Source: Myxococcales bacterium
GTDB taxonomy: Bacteria > Myxococcota > Polyangia > HGW-17 > SLPX01
Reading direction: 5' to 3'
Assembly: GCA_007131745.1 (NCBI GenBank)
Contig: SLPX01000154.1
Location: 1-64,000, forward strand
DNA: 64,000 nucleotides
The translations under genes and the position numbers were made by a program. The stretch's first letter is position 1. Each line of letters opens with the position of its first letter. Below the pieces are notes generated by a model. It was not told the origin of the DNA. It ran no database searches and saw only the letters and a list, made by a program, of their open reading frames with translations. This document shows, piece by piece, positions 8,515-17,615 of the stretch.

Positions 8515-11241
8515 ATGGATAAATCCGCTGCCCAGACTCCCCTGATGAAACAATACTTGGAGTGGAAGACGCGTTATTCGGACTCGGTTCTGTTTTTTCG
8601 CCTCGGGGATTTTTATGAAATGTTTTTTGACGATGCGGTCAAGGTGTCGAGGGAATTGGATTTGACGCTGACCACGCGCGACAAGAATAAGAAAGATCCT
8701 GTTCCCATGTGCGGCATTCCCCATCACACGAAGGATACATACGTATCCCGCCTGGTCGGGTTGGGATACAAGGTGGCGATCTGCGAGCAAACCGAAGAAG
8801 CCTCCAAAGCAAAGGGTATTGTCCGCAGGGAAGTCACACAGGTCATAACCCCGGGTGTGATCCTGGATCCTGAACATCTCGATTCGGGAAGAGCGAATTA
8901 TCTTGCGGCTGTTTGTGATACAGGTTTTCGCTTTGACAAAACGGGCGGACGCGGAAGCGAGGACAACGAGGAGAAAGTTTCGGCCGGTCGAAGCGACCCT
9001 GCTTTCGGGTTGGCATTGGTGGATGTTTCGACCGGAGAGTTTAGAATCACCGCGGTGCAGGATCGTGAAGCGTTGATGGATGAGCTGGCCCGATGCCGGC
9101 CACGGCAGGTTCTGATGCCCAAGGGTTGCTCTATGGAGGCGACAGGACGTTTTGACCGCCCGGGGTCGCTTGTCGAGGAGGTTCCGGCGGAATGGTTTGT
9201 AGGTGGGGATAAAGGTTTGGAATTCCTGGCCGAATATGCGGGGGAATCGGTGGAAAACCTGAAACACCTGGACGAAGAGGCTGTCTGCACGGCATCGGCC
9301 GCGTTGAATTATTTGAAAGAAACCTTTCCGGGCGTGAGTCTGCCGGCTCTTCGGGTTCTGCCTTATCGACGCAGTGATTACATGATCCTGGACGAGGCTA
9401 CGCTGACCAACCTGGAAGTTTTCGAGACAATGATGGAGGGACGTAGGGAGGGTTCACTCCTCGGAACTATCGACGAGACGTCCACGGCTATGGGCTCCAG
9501 GCTGTTTCGATCTATATTGGCGTTTCCGTTACAGGATCGCAAAGAGATAGAACGGAGGCACGACGCGGTGTCGCAGTTCCTGGATTCTCCCGGCCGGCGG
9601 GGAGAAATCCGGAAGCTGCTCAGGGAGATGCATGATCTTGAGAGATTGGCTCGGCGCGTCGGACACCAAGCAGCTACGCCGAGGGATTTCGCTGCGCTGC
9701 GACGTTCACTTGAAAAAGTTCCTGAATTGTCCGGTTTGTTGACGGAAGTGACGAAAACATCGCTGGTTTCTTCAAGAGACATTTCACTATTGGATATTTC
9801 AGAGGATTTACTTCAAGACATGTGTTCCGAGGTGGCTGCAACTATTGTGGATGAACCGCCTGCGGCGTTGAAAGACGGTGGAGTGATTCGCCCCGGGTTC
9901 AACAAGGAACTGGATGCACTTGTGTGTGACAGCAAAGGGGGACGGGACAGCATTTTGGCCATAGAGGAAAGGGAGCGTAAAAGAACCGGGATTTCATCCT
10001 TGAAGGTTAAGTATAACAGGGTTTTCGGTTATTACATCGAAATTACACGGGCCAACCTGGCGGATGTTCCCGACGATTACACTCGCAAGCAGACACTGGT
10101 CAATGCGGAGCGTTTCGTCACTCCCGAACTGGCGAAACACGAAGCGTTTGTATTGGAGGCCGAGGAAAAGAGGCTGGAACTTGAAGAACGGCTTTTCGAG
10201 GACTTTCGGGGCCGGATGGCCCTTTGCGCAGGCCGGATTACTCAATTGGCCCGCAAGGTTGCTCTTGTTGATGTTTTGTGCAGTTTTGCTCATGTCGCTG
10301 CAATGCGTGATTTCGTCCGCCCCGAGTTAAACGAAACCATGGGATTGAAAATCAAGGACGGCATCCATCCCGTTGTGGAGAGACACATGGAAACGGGAAG
10401 TTTCGTGCCGAATGATGTCGAACTGGACCCTGAAACTCAAAATCTCTTGATAATCACGGGACCCAATATGGCGGGAAAGTCGACCATCATACGGCAGACC
10501 GCGCTGATTGCCTTGTTGGCCCATACCGGGAGTTACGTGCCTGCAGCCCATGCATCCATAGGCTTGGTGGATCGCATCTTCACAAGAGTGGGAGCGTCCG
10601 ACAACCTTGCAATGGGGGAAAGCACTTTCATGGTTGAGATGAGAGAGACGGCAAACATTTTACGTTATGCCGGCGAAAGAAGTCTCGTGGTGCTGGATGA
10701 AATCGGAAGGGGCACTTCCACCTTCGACGGCATGTCGCTCGCCTGGGCGACCGCGGAATATATTCACGACATGATAAGGGCAAGAACCCTTTTTGCGACT
10801 CATTACCACGAATTGTGCGAACTGGCGCGGGTAAAGAAAAGGGTGAAGAACTTCGCTGTGCTGGTTCGGGAGTGGAACAATGAAATCGTTTTTCTTCACA
10901 AACTGGCACCGGGCGGCGTGAATCGATCATACGGCATTCAGGTTGCGCGTCTTGCCGGACTTCCGTTGCAGGTCATAAAGCGAGCAGGTGATATTCTTGG
11001 AAGGCTTGAGCGTGGAGAGGCGCTCAGCGTATGGGGCGGAAAAGACGCTCAGCTGGATCTTTTCGCTTCCGAGTATTCCATGCTCGGGCCCACAGGGCGC
11101 AGAAAAGAAATTGGACCGACGCCCCCCCCATGGAAAGCGGAAATATTTGAGCTTATCGAACGCCTTGACCCGGACAAGATGACGCCGAAAGATGCGCTGG
11201 AATTCCTCTATGAATTGCGTTCGCTCGTGGAAACCGATTGA
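8515..11241 (+). CDS. mutS: DNA mismatch repair protein MutS
   Basis: This is a full-length MutS of 908 residues. The mismatch-binding Phe-x-Glu motif is at residues 33-35 (GDFYEMF), and the connector, core and clamp domains follow. The ATPase carries Walker A GPNMAGKST near residue 649 and Walker B LVVLDEIGRGTSTFDG near 723, then an ATHYHEL switch. MutS recognises mismatches and small loops and recruits MutL. The ATG at 8515 follows AAAGGTGG at proper spacing. An earlier ATG at 8485 would only add ten residues with no ribosome site. No mutL gene is nearby and the gene appears to stand alone. The protein is about 50 residues longer than E. coli MutS, partly from a charged insert near residues 145-165. 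Confidence 0.97.
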   Translation: MDKSAAQTPLMKQYLEWKTRYSDSVLFFRLGDFYEMFFDDAVKVSRELDLTLTTRDKNKKDPVPMCGIPHHTKDTYVSRLVGLGYKVAICEQTEEASKAKGIVRREVTQVITPGVILDPEHLDSGRANYLAAVCDTGFRFDKTGGRGSEDNEEKVSAGRSDPAFGLALVDVSTGEFRITAVQDREALMDELARCRPRQVLMPKGCSMEATGRFDRPGSLVEEVPAEWFVGGDKGLEFLAEYAGESVENLKHLDEEAVCTASAALNYLKETFPGVSLPALRVLPYRRSDYMILDEATLTNLEVFETMMEGRREGSLLGTIDETSTAMGSRLFRSILAFPLQDRKEIERRHDAVSQFLDSPGRRGEIRKLLREMHDLERLARRVGHQAATPRDFAALRRSLEKVPELSGLLTEVTKTSLVSSRDISLLDISEDLLQDMCSEVAATIVDEPPAALKDGGVIRPGFNKELDALVCDSKGGRDSILAIEERERKRTGISSLKVKYNRVFGYYIEITRANLADVPDDYTRKQTLVNAERFVTPELAKHEAFVLEAEEKRLELEERLFEDFRGRMALCAGRITQLARKVALVDVLCSFAHVAAMRDFVRPELNETMGLKIKDGIHPVVERHMETGSFVPNDVELDPETQNLLIITGPNMAGKSTIIRQTALIALLAHTGSYVPAAHASIGLVDRIFTRVGASDNLAMGESTFMVEMRETANILRYAGERSLVVLDEIGRGTSTFDGMSLAWATAEYIHDMIRARTLFATHYHELCELARVKKRVKNFAVLVREWNNEIVFLHKLAPGGVNRSYGIQVARLAGLPLQVIKRAGDILGRLERGEALSVWGGKDAQLDLFASEYSMLGPTGRRKEIGPTPPPWKAEIFELIERLDPDKMTPKDALEFLYELRSLVETD

Positions 11242-11245
11242 AACG

Positions 11246-11265
11246 GGATCCGAGAACGCGGATCC
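11246..11265 (+). terminator. Hairpin just after mutS, possible weak terminator
   Basis: GGATCCG (11246-11252) and CGGATCC (11259-11265) form a 7-bp stem with a six-base loop, starting five bases after the mutS stop. No T-run follows, so it is not a classical intrinsic terminator. It may only stabilise the mRNA end. Confidence 0.25.
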
Positions 11266-11441
11266 GTAGAAACCACCCGCCTGTTCAAAGGACGACTCGA
11301 AAACCACTTCAGGATTCTGCAAAAATTTGACACATTTCCGGTGGCATTAGACAAATAAACATGGGGTGCAAGCTTTCTCACACGTCCCCGGAAGGCTCAT
11401 CCCTGTTTTTTCCGACTGGGGTCGAAGCGGAGAGGAAGAAA

Positions 11442-12377
11442 ATGCAAATATTTCTGAAACGCAAGTTCATCGCTATCATCGTTTTATCCGTTTTTTCACC
11501 CCTGACCGCTGGTGAAATCCATGCGCAAAAAGGGTCCCGGGAAAAAAGCTCCGCCGCAAAAAAAGCGCAAAAAGCCAAACGCGCGGCTAATCAGAATAGG
11601 CATTTTTTTCCTCCAATGAATTTGTACAATATTGCAAGTCGAGAACATCTGCTTCTCCAGTTGTACGATTCCAGGGGGAGGATAAGAACCGAAGCCGTCA
11701 GGGAGTTTTCCCGATTCATGAGGTCGCACCGGACCGGAGAGAAGATACTTATTCACTGGCGTGTGGCCGTTATTCTTTATGAGGTCTGGCTGCGTTTCGG
11801 TCAGCCTCAAGTTACGATATACAGCGGATATCGTCCGCCGAGCATATGCAGTTTGAAGACAAGTAAACATACCGTAGGGGAGGCAGTGGATTTTTCTCTT
11901 GACGGTATCGACAACGCTGAAATCAGGGATTACCTCCTCAAGCACTGGTTCATGGTGGGAGTCGGTTATTATCCGAATTCATACCATGTGCATTTGGACG
12001 TAAGGAGCAGAAAAACATTTTGGATAGACTACGGAGGGCCCGGCGAGGGTGCCATGTACGCTCAGAATCCCTACGAAGATTTGCGCCGGGGAATAGCCAA
12101 GAGGGGTCATGTACCCGAAAGATTCAGGCGCCGGAGGGAAGCAGAACAAGCAAAAGCGGTAGAAAAGGCGCTTGCGAATGTAAAACAGAGTCGTTCTGAA
12201 GGATCCGGCGGAAAAGAAGTCGCTGAAAACTCTGCAAGAAAAGCAAAGAATGTATCTACGAGTGAAAATGATCGAACCTCCCGAAAAGATGGAAGAACTG
12301 CACGGACGGAAAGCCGCAGAAGAACCGAAAAAAGAGAACCCGATCAGGTTCACCTGGCGGATTCATCCGACGAATAG
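11442..12377 (+). CDS. Exported M15-type / DUF882 peptidase-like protein
   Basis: This is a 311-residue protein with a signal peptide (KRKFIAIIVLSVFSPLTAG). Residues about 60-200 resemble the DUF882/peptidase M15 family: SGYRPPSICSL, then KHTVGEAVDF (zinc His and Asp) and YHVHLDVR (second zinc His). This is the layout of D,D- or L,D-carboxypeptidases that trim peptidoglycan peptides. The last 100 residues are lysine-, arginine- and glutamate-rich and look disordered. The ATG at 11442 follows a GGAGAGGAAG ribosome site; an upstream start at 11361 would precede the signal with an unlikely 27-residue leader. It acts, if active, in the periplasm. Confidence 0.72.
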   Translation: MQIFLKRKFIAIIVLSVFSPLTAGEIHAQKGSREKSSAAKKAQKAKRAANQNRHFFPPMNLYNIASREHLLLQLYDSRGRIRTEAVREFSRFMRSHRTGEKILIHWRVAVILYEVWLRFGQPQVTIYSGYRPPSICSLKTSKHTVGEAVDFSLDGIDNAEIRDYLLKHWFMVGVGYYPNSYHVHLDVRSRKTFWIDYGGPGEGAMYAQNPYEDLRRGIAKRGHVPERFRRRREAEQAKAVEKALANVKQSRSEGSGGKEVAENSARKAKNVSTSENDRTSRKDGRTARTESRRRTEKREPDQVHLADSSDE

Positions 12378-12517
12378 ATTGTTTTTTTCGCTCGTCCTGC
12401 ATTTTTACCTTTCGGAAAAATGATTTACCCACCTCCAAAATATGTGTTGTGCTTCAGGCTGAATCTTGTGTAAATAGTGTTTGAAGTCTTAAACTTGTTT
12501 ATAAGGAGGCTTTTTTC

Positions 12518-13378
12518 ATGAGCCCGAGCAATCACTGGAAAAAATCGAAGAAATTGATGGTGGCCTTTTGCCTTTTAGCTGCCTCGGCTGTTCAGTCACC
12601 CGGCACGCTGCATGGAGGCAAACGCCGTCCAAAGGCCAAGAAGGCGGAGGCCGAGGTCACACCCAAGGCAAGCGCGGAAATGAAGAAGCTTGTCGAGCCG
12701 TTCAAATGGTCCATGACACCGAAACAAGTGACATCGATCCTGGTCAAGAGGATTCGGAACGAGTATCTTCCCAGAATAAGGGGATCCAGCGCCGACCGGA
12801 TAATGCAGGATCGCATAAGTAAGCAAATGGCGGCCGAAATCAACAGGGTACGAAAGAGCTATACTCGGTTTGATGGGAGGCACACCGGCTGGAGCAGTTC
12901 CATTATCGAGGACCAGTTCGTGGAGAACAACAGTGAATCCATGTTGGTCGTGATGGAAGAACATCAGCAGAGATTTTTCTTTTTTCACAACGAAAGACTC
13001 TACAAGCAGATGATAGCTTTCAACGCCGACCATCCCAGTTACAAAGAACTCAACTTCGGTAAGTTTTTGCAGATACTCATGCAAGTCTATGGCCAGGGGA
13101 AACCTGTGTTCAAGGAAGATGTGGCGGGGATAAACACCCTGCACCATGTTGAATGGCTGGGAGCGGAGGGATATATTCTCCATGCACTGGACAAGTCATC
13201 GGTTTACGGAAATTTCTGCCTGGTCGTCATGGACGGCAAAATGAATGAGGTCGTGGAACAGGGACGGAAGGCCGTGAGAAGTTTGCGAACAAAGGAAGAT
13301 GACCTAGATCCTTTGATTCGTTCGGTGACCATCCCCGAAGACGAGGACGCTCCTGATGCGGAAGACGGCGCGTTCTAA
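12518..13378 (+). CDS. Unknown exported protein
   Basis: This is a 286-residue protein with a positively charged N-terminus and one hydrophobic signal segment (LMVAFCLLAASAVQS). A Lys/Ala/Glu-rich linker covers residues about 32-55, and a mixed alpha/beta region fills the rest. The C-terminus is strongly acidic (EDEDAPDAEDG). I do not recognise a family. The ATG is preceded by a strong ribosome site (TAAGGAGG). It follows the M15-like gene by 140 bases on the same strand and converges on the NifU-type gene. Confidence 0.65.
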   Translation: MSPSNHWKKSKKLMVAFCLLAASAVQSPGTLHGGKRRPKAKKAEAEVTPKASAEMKKLVEPFKWSMTPKQVTSILVKRIRNEYLPRIRGSSADRIMQDRISKQMAAEINRVRKSYTRFDGRHTGWSSSIIEDQFVENNSESMLVVMEEHQQRFFFFHNERLYKQMIAFNADHPSYKELNFGKFLQILMQVYGQGKPVFKEDVAGINTLHHVEWLGAEGYILHALDKSSVYGNFCLVVMDGKMNEVVEQGRKAVRSLRTKEDDLDPLIRSVTIPEDEDAPDAEDGAF

Positions 13379-13437
13379 GTCCCTGTATTGAAATTCAACC
13401 CGCCGGTGTCTGAGTGAACCGGTGGACCGGATCGCGC

Positions 13438-13674
13438 TCAAGCCGAGCGGACTTCTTTGATTTCAGGTATGTTCGCCTTTAGCTCCTTTTCAATCCATCC
13501 GTGAAGCGTCATGGTAGCCATCGGGCATCCCGCGCAGGCTCCCTGCAGACGAAGGCTCACGGTTCCGTTCTCATCAATATCGATCAGCTCCACGTCTCCT
13601 CCGTCCATCTGCAACCCGGGCCTGACTTTTTCCAACACTTCCAGCACTCGGTCTTTTAAACTTTTTTCTTCCAT
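13438..13674 (-). CDS. NifU C-terminal-domain protein (NfuA-like iron-sulfur carrier)
   Basis: This 78-residue protein is a stand-alone NifU C-terminal domain. It contains RPGLQMDGGDVELI near residue 20 and the cluster-binding CxxC in GACAGCPMATMTLHGWIE near residue 46. Such proteins bind a bridging [4Fe-4S] cluster as a dimer and hand it to target enzymes. E. coli NfuA is longer because of an extra degenerate domain, whereas this is the short form common in many bacteria. It is convergent with the gene ending at 13378. A start at 13674 fits, with AAAGGAGC somewhat far upstream. Confidence 0.88.
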   Translation of the reverse strand: MEEKSLKDRVLEVLEKVRPGLQMDGGDVELIDIDENGTVSLRLQGACAGCPMATMTLHGWIEKELKANIPEIKEVRSA

Positions 13675-14054
13675 TGCCTTTAGGGCTCCTTTCGTCTTGA
13701 CCTTATCAACGCTTGTTTCTGATTCGACTTTCCGAATGTTGAATGCCGGATACTACTGCATCCGGACGGTGAAGTAAAAATGAATTTCACCCAAACGCTT
13801 GTCGTGTCCGCAGAAGGAACATAATTCGTCTTGAGGTTTCCCGTGGAGGTCACCGGTTGATTCAGCTGCATGGAACATGTGATTTTCCGTTCCGGGTGTG
13901 CATTGGATACTTGACAAGAGAGTTGAAACGCTATTTCTTCTCGAATACCGCGGATTCTTGACTTTTGTGCAGCTTTTGAACCATATCCGATGTCGGAAAA
14001 CAAGCAGGCTTTTTCCGAACGGATCGAAAATCGGCTTAAGGAGAGAGTGTCATC
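13675..14054. other. Intergenic region between nfu-like gene and decarboxylase operon
   Basis: No convincing gene is visible in these 380 bases. It lies between two divergent genes and should hold both promoters. For the rightward operon a weak candidate is TTGACT (13958-13963) with CATATC (13982-13987) at 18-base spacing. A TTGACA at 13911-13916 has no good partner. No tRNA or stable hairpin was seen. Confidence 0.4.
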
Positions 14055-14225
14055 ATGGACATGGGAGAATTATCGCGAGGAGTCCAGGTGTTTCTCATTG
14101 GTTTCGGCGGAGTGTTTTTAAATCTGGTTATACTGATGGCGTCGGTGAAAATGCTTTCCTGGGCTGTTGAACTGGCCGAAAAAAAATCTTCAAAAGAAAC
14201 TGTTGATAAAAAAACGGCCGGTTAA
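14055..14225 (+). CDS. Small OadG-like gamma subunit of Na+-pumping decarboxylase
   Basis: This is a 56-residue membrane protein with one transmembrane helix (about residues 10-35, QVFLIGFGGVFLNLVIL) followed by a charged lysine-rich tail. That is the shape of the OadG/MmdD/GcdC-type gamma or delta chains that help assemble Na+-translocating decarboxylases. The ATG follows AAGGAGAG. Size, topology and position directly ahead of the biotin carrier and beta subunit support the call, because the sequence of this subunit is poorly conserved in the family. Confidence 0.72.
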   Translation: MDMGELSRGVQVFLIGFGGVFLNLVILMASVKMLSWAVELAEKKSSKETVDKKTAG

Positions 14226-14294
14226 ATAAAAGGGTTTAACCGTGTATTGGCACTGAATCGTACATATTGATCCAAAGTGAAAGGAGTATACGGA

Positions 14295-14507
14295 ATGGCA
14301 AGTGTTATGGCTCCCATGCCAGGAAAGGTATTAGAAGTTAAAGTTAAGGTCGGAGATATGGTGGAAGAAGATGATCCGGTGGTCATCCTGGAGGCGATGA
14401 AAATGGAAATGCCGGTTGCAGCGACCGCGTCAGGCAAAGTGACCGAAATTAATTGCGAGGCCGGCGTAAATGTGGACGGTGACGAGGTACTCTTGGTCAT
14501 TGAGTAG
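14295..14507 (+). CDS. Biotinyl carrier subunit of Na+-pumping decarboxylase
   Basis: This is a 70-residue stand-alone biotinyl domain. The biotinylation site EAMKM is near residue 35 (the Lys is biotinylated), flanked by the usual APMPGKVLEVKVKVGD and ASGKVTEI strands. The ATG at 14295 follows AAGGAG by eight bases, whereas a GTG at 14277 lies ahead of that site and is rejected. It carries CO2 from the carboxyltransferase to the membrane beta subunit. The protein lacks the Ala/Pro-rich linker that often precedes this domain. Confidence 0.92.
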   Translation: MASVMAPMPGKVLEVKVKVGDMVEEDDPVVILEAMKMEMPVAATASGKVTEINCEAGVNVDGDEVLLVIE

Positions 14508-14646
14508 ATGCAGCTTTAGGCGGACAACCTAGCGCGGCGGTTTCCTATTGCTTGCAATGCATCGGAATCACGTTCGCAGTGGATTCGAGTGACTGAATAT
14601 TCTCGGATGCGGGTTTCCGCGTCCTGGATGACACAGAGGTTTCATC

Positions 14647-15783
14647 GTGGATGAGCTGATACAAGTGCTTGAAAGAGTGCTGAGCCAGACTGGATTCCTG
14701 AATCTTGGCTGGAGACAGCCCGTGATGTGGATTGTGTCGATTTTTTTCGTTTACCTGGGTATCTGGAAAAAAGTCGAACCGCTGTTGCTTGTTCCTATCG
14801 GTTTTTCAGCGTTCCTTGTGAACATGCCTGCGCCGGGCGGCGGCCTGATGGAACCGTACCACGGATTATTCTGGTATTTTTTCGAATACGGAATACGCAC
14901 CGAGATCGTGCCGAGCCTGATATTCCTGGGTCTGGGAGCGATGACGGACTTCGGGCCGCTGATTGCCAATCCCAAGACCCTTCTACTGGGGGCGGCTGCC
15001 CAATTCGGTGTTTACGCAGCGTTTTTCGGTGCATTGCTGATAGGCTTTAAAATCCCGGAGGCTTGCTCGATAGGAATCATCGGGGGAGCGGACGGTCCCA
15101 CGACGATTTTTACTACCGTTAAACTTGCCCCTCATCTGCTCGGTGCGACAGCGTTGGCGGCATATTCGTACATGGCCCTCGTACCCATTGTGCAACCCCC
15201 AATCATGAAACTCGTAACCTCGAAGGAAGAACGGGGGCGCACCATGAAACAACTCCGCATGGTGAGCAAAACCGAGAAGATCCTGTTTCCCATCGCAGTG
15301 GCTTTCGTGGTATGCTTGCTGGTTCCACCAGCAGCCCCTCTTATCGGAATGCTCACCCTGGGCAATCTTTTCAAGGAATGCGGAGTCGTAGCCAGGTTGA
15401 GCGAGGTATCGCAAAACGCGCTGATGAATATCGTGACGATACTGCTGGGCATCGGAGTCGGGTCTACGATGTTGGGCGAGCATTTCTTGAAAGCAAGAGT
15501 GCTAGGAGTGTATGTGCTGGGTCTTGGCGCTTTTGCTTTTTCCACTCTGGGAGGCTTGTTGTTCGCCAAGTTCATCAATCTTTTTCTAAAAGAGAAAATT
15601 AACCCCCTTTTAGGATCCGCGGGTGTATCAGCAGTTCCCATGGCGGCCCGGGTTGCCCACGTGGAAGGCAACAAGGCCAACCCCAAGTGTTATTTGCTCA
15701 TGCACGCTATGGGACCTAACGTAGCCGGTGTGATAGGAACAATCGTAGCGGCAGGTTTCTTCATCGCCCTGGTCGGCGGCTGA
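14647..15783 (+). CDS. Beta subunit of Na+-transporting carboxybiotin decarboxylase
   Basis: This 378-residue polytopic membrane protein belongs to the OadB/MmdB/GcdB family. The signature GGADGPT motif is at residues 146-152, and its Asp149 corresponds to the Na+/H+-coupling aspartate. Further family segments are SAVPMAARVAH and NVAGVIGTIVAAG near the C-terminus. It decarboxylates carboxybiotin and uses the energy to export Na+. The start is GTG, with GAGG seven bases upstream. The carboxyltransferase alpha subunit is not in this window, so the substrate (oxaloacetate, methylmalonyl-CoA or glutaconyl-CoA) cannot be assigned, and the gene symbol is left open. Confidence 0.93.
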   Translation: MDELIQVLERVLSQTGFLNLGWRQPVMWIVSIFFVYLGIWKKVEPLLLVPIGFSAFLVNMPAPGGGLMEPYHGLFWYFFEYGIRTEIVPSLIFLGLGAMTDFGPLIANPKTLLLGAAAQFGVYAAFFGALLIGFKIPEACSIGIIGGADGPTTIFTTVKLAPHLLGATALAAYSYMALVPIVQPPIMKLVTSKEERGRTMKQLRMVSKTEKILFPIAVAFVVCLLVPPAAPLIGMLTLGNLFKECGVVARLSEVSQNALMNIVTILLGIGVGSTMLGEHFLKARVLGVYVLGLGAFAFSTLGGLLFAKFINLFLKEKINPLLGSAGVSAVPMAARVAHVEGNKANPKCYLLMHAMGPNVAGVIGTIVAAGFFIALVGG

Positions 15784-15839
15784 TATCCATCGGAGAATCC
15801 GCTTCTACCGAAGACTTCTGCGAGTTCAAAGGGCTGGAT

Positions 15840-16190
15840 TCAAAACTGATAATCCCGGTCGAATTTCCGCATGGCTTTTTCCAGAAGTATCGAACGTAAA
15901 CGCTTTGCCGCTCCGTGGTTCGGGTGGATTTCCAAACATTCCCTCAGAGCGGACAACGCGTTTGCTCCCATTCCTGCTCTCATGAACATTTCCCCCGCCT
16001 TGAAATAGTCTTCCGCTGCTTCCCGGTTTTTTTGCATGTGTCTCCTTAAAGAAGCAAGTTCACACAGCAGGTCGGGATTGTACTTGTGTGTCTCCGTCAG
16101 TTCCACAAAGAGCTTTTCGGCCGTTGCAAACCTGCCGCTGGAAGCGGCTTCCATGGCATTTTGCCTCTTGATTTCACTTTCTTGATCCAT
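15840..16190 (-). CDS. Small TPR-like protein
   Basis: This 116-residue helical protein has about three tetratricopeptide-like repeats (for example SSGRFATAEKLFVEL and KNREAAEDYFKAGEMFMRAG), with a basic C-terminus. It has no signal peptide, so it is cytoplasmic and likely a protein-binding adaptor with unknown partner. It has its own good promoter and converges on the decarboxylase operon. Confidence 0.65.
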   Translation of the reverse strand: MDQESEIKRQNAMEAASSGRFATAEKLFVELTETHKYNPDLLCELASLRRHMQKNREAAEDYFKAGEMFMRAGMGANALSALRECLEIHPNHGAAKRLRSILLEKAMRKFDRDYQF

Positions 16191-16210
16191 GATTCCCCTT
16201 TTGTCCGAGA

Positions 16211-16238
16211 ATTATAGCCATGTTTGTTAAGATGTAAA
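16211..16238 (-). promoter_or_regulatory. Promoter of the small TPR gene
   Basis: Reading leftward, TTTACA (16238-16233) and a perfect TATAAT (16216-16211) are spaced 16 bases apart. The predicted transcript starts about 14 bases before the ATG at 16190, leaving a short leader that carries an AAAAGGGG ribosome site. Confidence 0.6.
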
Positions 16239-16319
16239 TAATGTGTAACCGTCATGACACAATTACTCTTTCCAGCATGGATCTGAAACGGATTGTGAAG
16301 AGTCAGGCGGGAATCATGA

Positions 16320-17510
16320 TCACGCGGAACCGAGGATTATCGAGGCTGCCTCGCCTCCTCCGATGCACATAGTTGCCAGTCCTGTTTTCCCTCCATGCCG
16401 CTTCATGGCATAGATGAGCGTTGTGAGCAGTCTCGCTCCGGTTGCGCCGATCGGGTGTCCCAAAACAACAGCCCCTCCGTGAACATTCACCTTGTCCCTC
16501 GCCACTTTCAATTCTTTTTCAAATGCCAGATTCACGACAGCGAATGCCTCGTTGACCTCCCAGATATCGATGTCATCCACTTTCATGCCGGTGAGATCCA
16601 ACAGCTTTTTAGTCGCTTTCACAGGCGCGGTGGTAAACCACTCGGGAGCCTGGGCAGCGGAACAAAAATTGATGATTTTTGCAATGGGTTTTACGCCGAG
16701 TTCACGGGCCTTGTCGGCCGACATCAAAACCAGGGCAGCCGCCCCGTCATTTATCGACGAAGCGTTGGCCGCTGTTACAGTGCCGTCCTTTTTAAAAGCG
16801 GGCCTCAAGCTTGGAATCTTTTCGGGCCTGGAACGGTCGATGCCTTCGTCCGTTTTCATGACAATGGGATCCCCTTTTCTCTGGGGAATCGTGATCGGAG
16901 TAATCTCCTCGTCAAACCATCCCTTGTCCCTCGCCTCGGTCGCCCGGCGTGTGCTTTCTATAGCGAATTCGTCCTGGGCCTCCCGGCTCAATTCGTATTT
17001 TTCAGCACACAATTCCGCTGCCATACCCATGTGAAAATCGTTGTATGGATCCCACAGGCCGTCATAAACAAGCCCGTCAATCGCCTGCTTGTTGTTCATT
17101 CTCATTCCCCACCGGGCATCCGGAAGGTAGTATGGAGCGCTGCTCATGGACTCCATACCACCCGCCACTATTACATCTGCATGACCCACCATGATCGCCT
17201 GGGCCGCCAGCATAACCGATTTCGTACCCGAACCACATACCTTGTTTATGGTCATGCATTCGACTTTTTCCGGCAGTCCTGCATACATACTCGCCTGTCG
17301 CGCCGGCGCCTGCCCCTGTCCGGCAGGAAGCACGCAACCCATGATGCACTCGTCTACCGTTTCCTTGTCGATTCCGGCTCTTTCAATAGCCGCTTTGATA
17401 GCTTCCGCCCCCAGCTTTGGAGCGGGTATCTGACTGAGGGTTCCACCGAAAACGCCGATGGGCGTTCTGGCAGCGCCCGCTACTACAACTTCTTTTATGG
17501 TCACAGTCAC
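16320..17510 (-). CDS. Acetyl-CoA acetyltransferase (thiolase)
   Basis: This is a 396-residue biosynthetic-type thiolase. The nucleophile Cys92 is in NKVCGSGT, His352 is in LGHPIGATG and the second Cys382 is in ATMCIGGGEA, so the active site is complete. It condenses two acetyl-CoA to acetoacetyl-CoA or runs the reverse cleavage. It could feed polyhydroxyalkanoate, mevalonate or fermentation routes. No partner gene (PhaB, HMG-CoA synthase or acyl-CoA dehydrogenase) is adjacent. Translation starts at GTG 17510, after AAAGGAGG. Confidence 0.95.
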   Translation of the reverse strand: MTVTIKEVVVAGAARTPIGVFGGTLSQIPAPKLGAEAIKAAIERAGIDKETVDECIMGCVLPAGQGQAPARQASMYAGLPEKVECMTINKVCGSGTKSVMLAAQAIMVGHADVIVAGGMESMSSAPYYLPDARWGMRMNNKQAIDGLVYDGLWDPYNDFHMGMAAELCAEKYELSREAQDEFAIESTRRATEARDKGWFDEEITPITIPQRKGDPIVMKTDEGIDRSRPEKIPSLRPAFKKDGTVTAANASSINDGAAALVLMSADKARELGVKPIAKIINFCSAAQAPEWFTTAPVKATKKLLDLTGMKVDDIDIWEVNEAFAVVNLAFEKELKVARDKVNVHGGAVVLGHPIGATGARLLTTLIYAMKRHGGKTGLATMCIGGGEAASIILGSA

Positions 17511-17549
17511 GAATATCCTCCTTTTCGAGTTTGTCCTATTTTTGCCGGG

Positions 17550-17578
17550 AGTTTATCTGGAAGCAACAATAGAGTCAA
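17550..17578 (-). promoter_or_regulatory. Promoter of the thiolase gene
   Basis: Reading leftward, TTGACT (17578-17573) and TAAACT (17555-17550) are separated by exactly 17 bases, about 40 bases before the GTG start. Confidence 0.5.
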
Positions 17579-17615
17579 AGGTAAGTTTTAAAAACAACCG
17601 CGGTTTAAAGGAATT

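Noticed and set aside
13680..14003. Leftward reading frame of 107 codons in the intergenic region
   Set aside because: Its composition is not gene-like, it has no ribosome site and it resembles nothing known. It is left as non-coding.
14508..14646. Possible tRNA or riboswitch between the biotinyl and beta-subunit genes
   Set aside because: No TPsiC arm, CCA end or stable cloverleaf could be drawn.
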